Part shown: positions 4,794 to 5,722 of the stretch, piece by piece
Numbering within the stretch: the first letter of the stretch is position 1
Layout of the letters: each line of letters begins with the position of its first letter
From: Tannerellaceae bacterium
GTDB taxonomy: Bacteria > Bacteroidota > Bacteroidia > Bacteroidales > Tannerellaceae
DNA length: 5,722 nucleotides
Direction of reading: 5' to 3'
Assembly: GCA_031267205.1 (NCBI GenBank)
Contig: JAIRZN010000119.1
Location: 1 to 5,722, forward strand
Notes under the pieces: generated by a model
Databases searched by the model: none
Told to the model about the DNA's origin: nothing
Seen by the model: only the letters and a program-made list of their open reading frames with translations
Translations under genes and position numbers: made by a program

Positions 4794-5722
4794 ATGGCAG
4801 TATTGAACTTTGGCGGAGTAAACGAAAATGTTGTTACCCGCAATGAATTTCCCTTAGAAAAAGCAAGAGAAGTATTGAAGAACGAAACCATCGCCGTCAT
4901 AGGCTATGGCGTTCAAGGGCCGGGGCAAAGCCTCAACCTGCGCGATAACGGCTTCAATGTCGTCGTCGGTCAACGTAGCGGCGGCAAAACATGGGATAAG
5001 GCGGTTGCCGACGGCTGGAAACCGGGCGAAACGCTTTTCGGTATCGAAGAAGCCTGCGAGAGGGCGACCGTTATCCAATATCTCCTCTCCGATGCTGCGC
5101 AGATAGAGGTATGGCCCCGCATAAGCAAGTATCTCACGCCGGGCAAGACGCTCTATTTTTCACATGGCTTCGGCATTACTTACAAGGAACGGACGAATAT
5201 TATACCGCCCGACGGTGTCGACGTTATCTTAGTAGCCCCCAAAGGTTCGGGCACAAGCCTGAGGAGAATGTTCCTGCAAGGCCGCGGCCTCAACTCAAGC
5301 TATGCCATCTACCGCGACGCTACCGGAAAGGCTTGGGAACGTGTCGTAGCCCTCGGCATAGGCGTAGGCTCCGGTTACCTGTTTGAAACTACCTTCAAGA
5401 AGGAAGTTTATTCCGACCTCACCGGCGAACGCGGCACGCTGATGGGCGCCATTCAAGGTCTTCTGCTGGCGCAATACGAAACCCTGCGCGAACATGGCCA
5501 CGATCCTTCCGAAGCCTTCAACGAGACGGTGGAGGAACTTACCCAATCGCTGATGCCACTGTTCGCGGAAAACGGTATGGATTGGATGTACGCCAACTGC
5601 TCCACCACCGCACAGCGCGGCGCCTTGGATTGGATGGGGACATTCCACGACGTAACAAAACCCGTTTTTGAAAAGCTATACGAAGAGGTCTCCTCCGGCC
5701 GCGAAGCCCAACGCTCCATCGA
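4794..5722 (+). CDS. ilvC: Ketol-acid reductoisomerase, partial (runs off the right edge)
   Basis: KARI isomerises and reduces acetolactate or acetohydroxybutyrate to the dihydroxy acid, using NADPH and Mg2+: step two of valine and isoleucine synthesis. From the ATG at 4794 the frame is open for 309 codons to the window end with no stop, so it is truncated by the edge; Bacteroidota enzymes are about 350 residues, leaving perhaps 40 outside. The Rossmann domain has IAVIGYGVQGPGQSLNLRDN (33-52) with a cofactor loop GQRSGGKTW (59-67) that suggests NADPH. FSHGF gives H124, and APKGSGTS gives K150. The metal ligands are D208 and E212 in YSDLTGERG, with a further acidic candidate at E247 or E248 in TVEELTQSL. 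CSTTAQRGA (269-277) matches the conserved C-terminal region. The start follows the A/T-rich stretch AATAATAAAACTT, 36 bases after the thioesterase stop, and an operon-internal promoter is not seen. It is the shorter single-knot (class I-like) form by length and layout. Confidence 0.96.
   Translation, partial: MAVLNFGGVNENVVTRNEFPLEKAREVLKNETIAVIGYGVQGPGQSLNLRDNGFNVVVGQRSGGKTWDKAVADGWKPGETLFGIEEACERATVIQYLLSDAAQIEVWPRISKYLTPGKTLYFSHGFGITYKERTNIIPPDGVDVILVAPKGSGTSLRRMFLQGRGLNSSYAIYRDATGKAWERVVALGIGVGSGYLFETTFKKEVYSDLTGERGTLMGAIQGLLLAQYETLREHGHDPSEAFNETVEELTQSLMPLFAENGMDWMYANCSTTAQRGALDWMGTFHDVTKPVFEKLYEEVSSGREAQRSI

Overview
The window looks like chromosomal DNA from a member of the Bacteroidales (Bacteroidota) of moderate GC content. 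Three things point there: gene starts preceded by A/T-rich stretches rather than Shine-Dalgarno sequences, promoter matches to the Bacteroidota TTTG / TAnnTTTG consensus, and the gene order ilvB - ilvN - acyl-ACP thioesterase - ilvC, which I recall from Bacteroides. The genus cannot be fixed from the sequence; an Alistipes-like or related lineage is only a guess.

Layout. Bases 1-600 hold no convincing gene. They are a patchwork of repeats: a 10-bp inverted repeat (61-98), a 13-bp tandem duplication (118-145), a 249-bp segment bounded by perfect 18-bp inverted repeats (194-442) with a further palindrome near its right end, and a 10-bp tandem repeat (487-515). Bases 613-1406 hold a two-gene toxin-antitoxin-like module: a small charged protein overlapping a zeta-toxin-family P-loop kinase. 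The kinase gene is broken by two frameshifts, one inside a run of nine G. Bases 1407-1492 are an unremarkable spacer.

The best find is at 1493-1716. A good Bacteroidota promoter is followed by an uncatalogued 27-codon ORF with nine branched-chain residues in ten consecutive codons, then an intrinsic terminator that ends 21 bases before the ilvB start. The end of the small ORF can pair with the 5' arm of the terminator (10 bp, one G-U), and an earlier part of the same ORF can pair with that antiterminator segment (7 bp, one G-U). This is the complete four-segment architecture of a translation-coupled transcriptional attenuator controlled by Leu/Val/Ile supply.

Downstream, ilvB and ilvN encode the catalytic and regulatory subunits of acetohydroxyacid synthase. 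A FatA/FatB-type acyl-ACP thioesterase follows, then ketol-acid reductoisomerase (ilvC), which runs off the right edge of the window. The short gaps (30, 17 and 36 bases) suggest one transcript. The enzymes perform the first two steps of valine and isoleucine synthesis, and the attenuator would let the cell match their expression to charged Leu/Val/Ile tRNA. No ilvD is present in the window.
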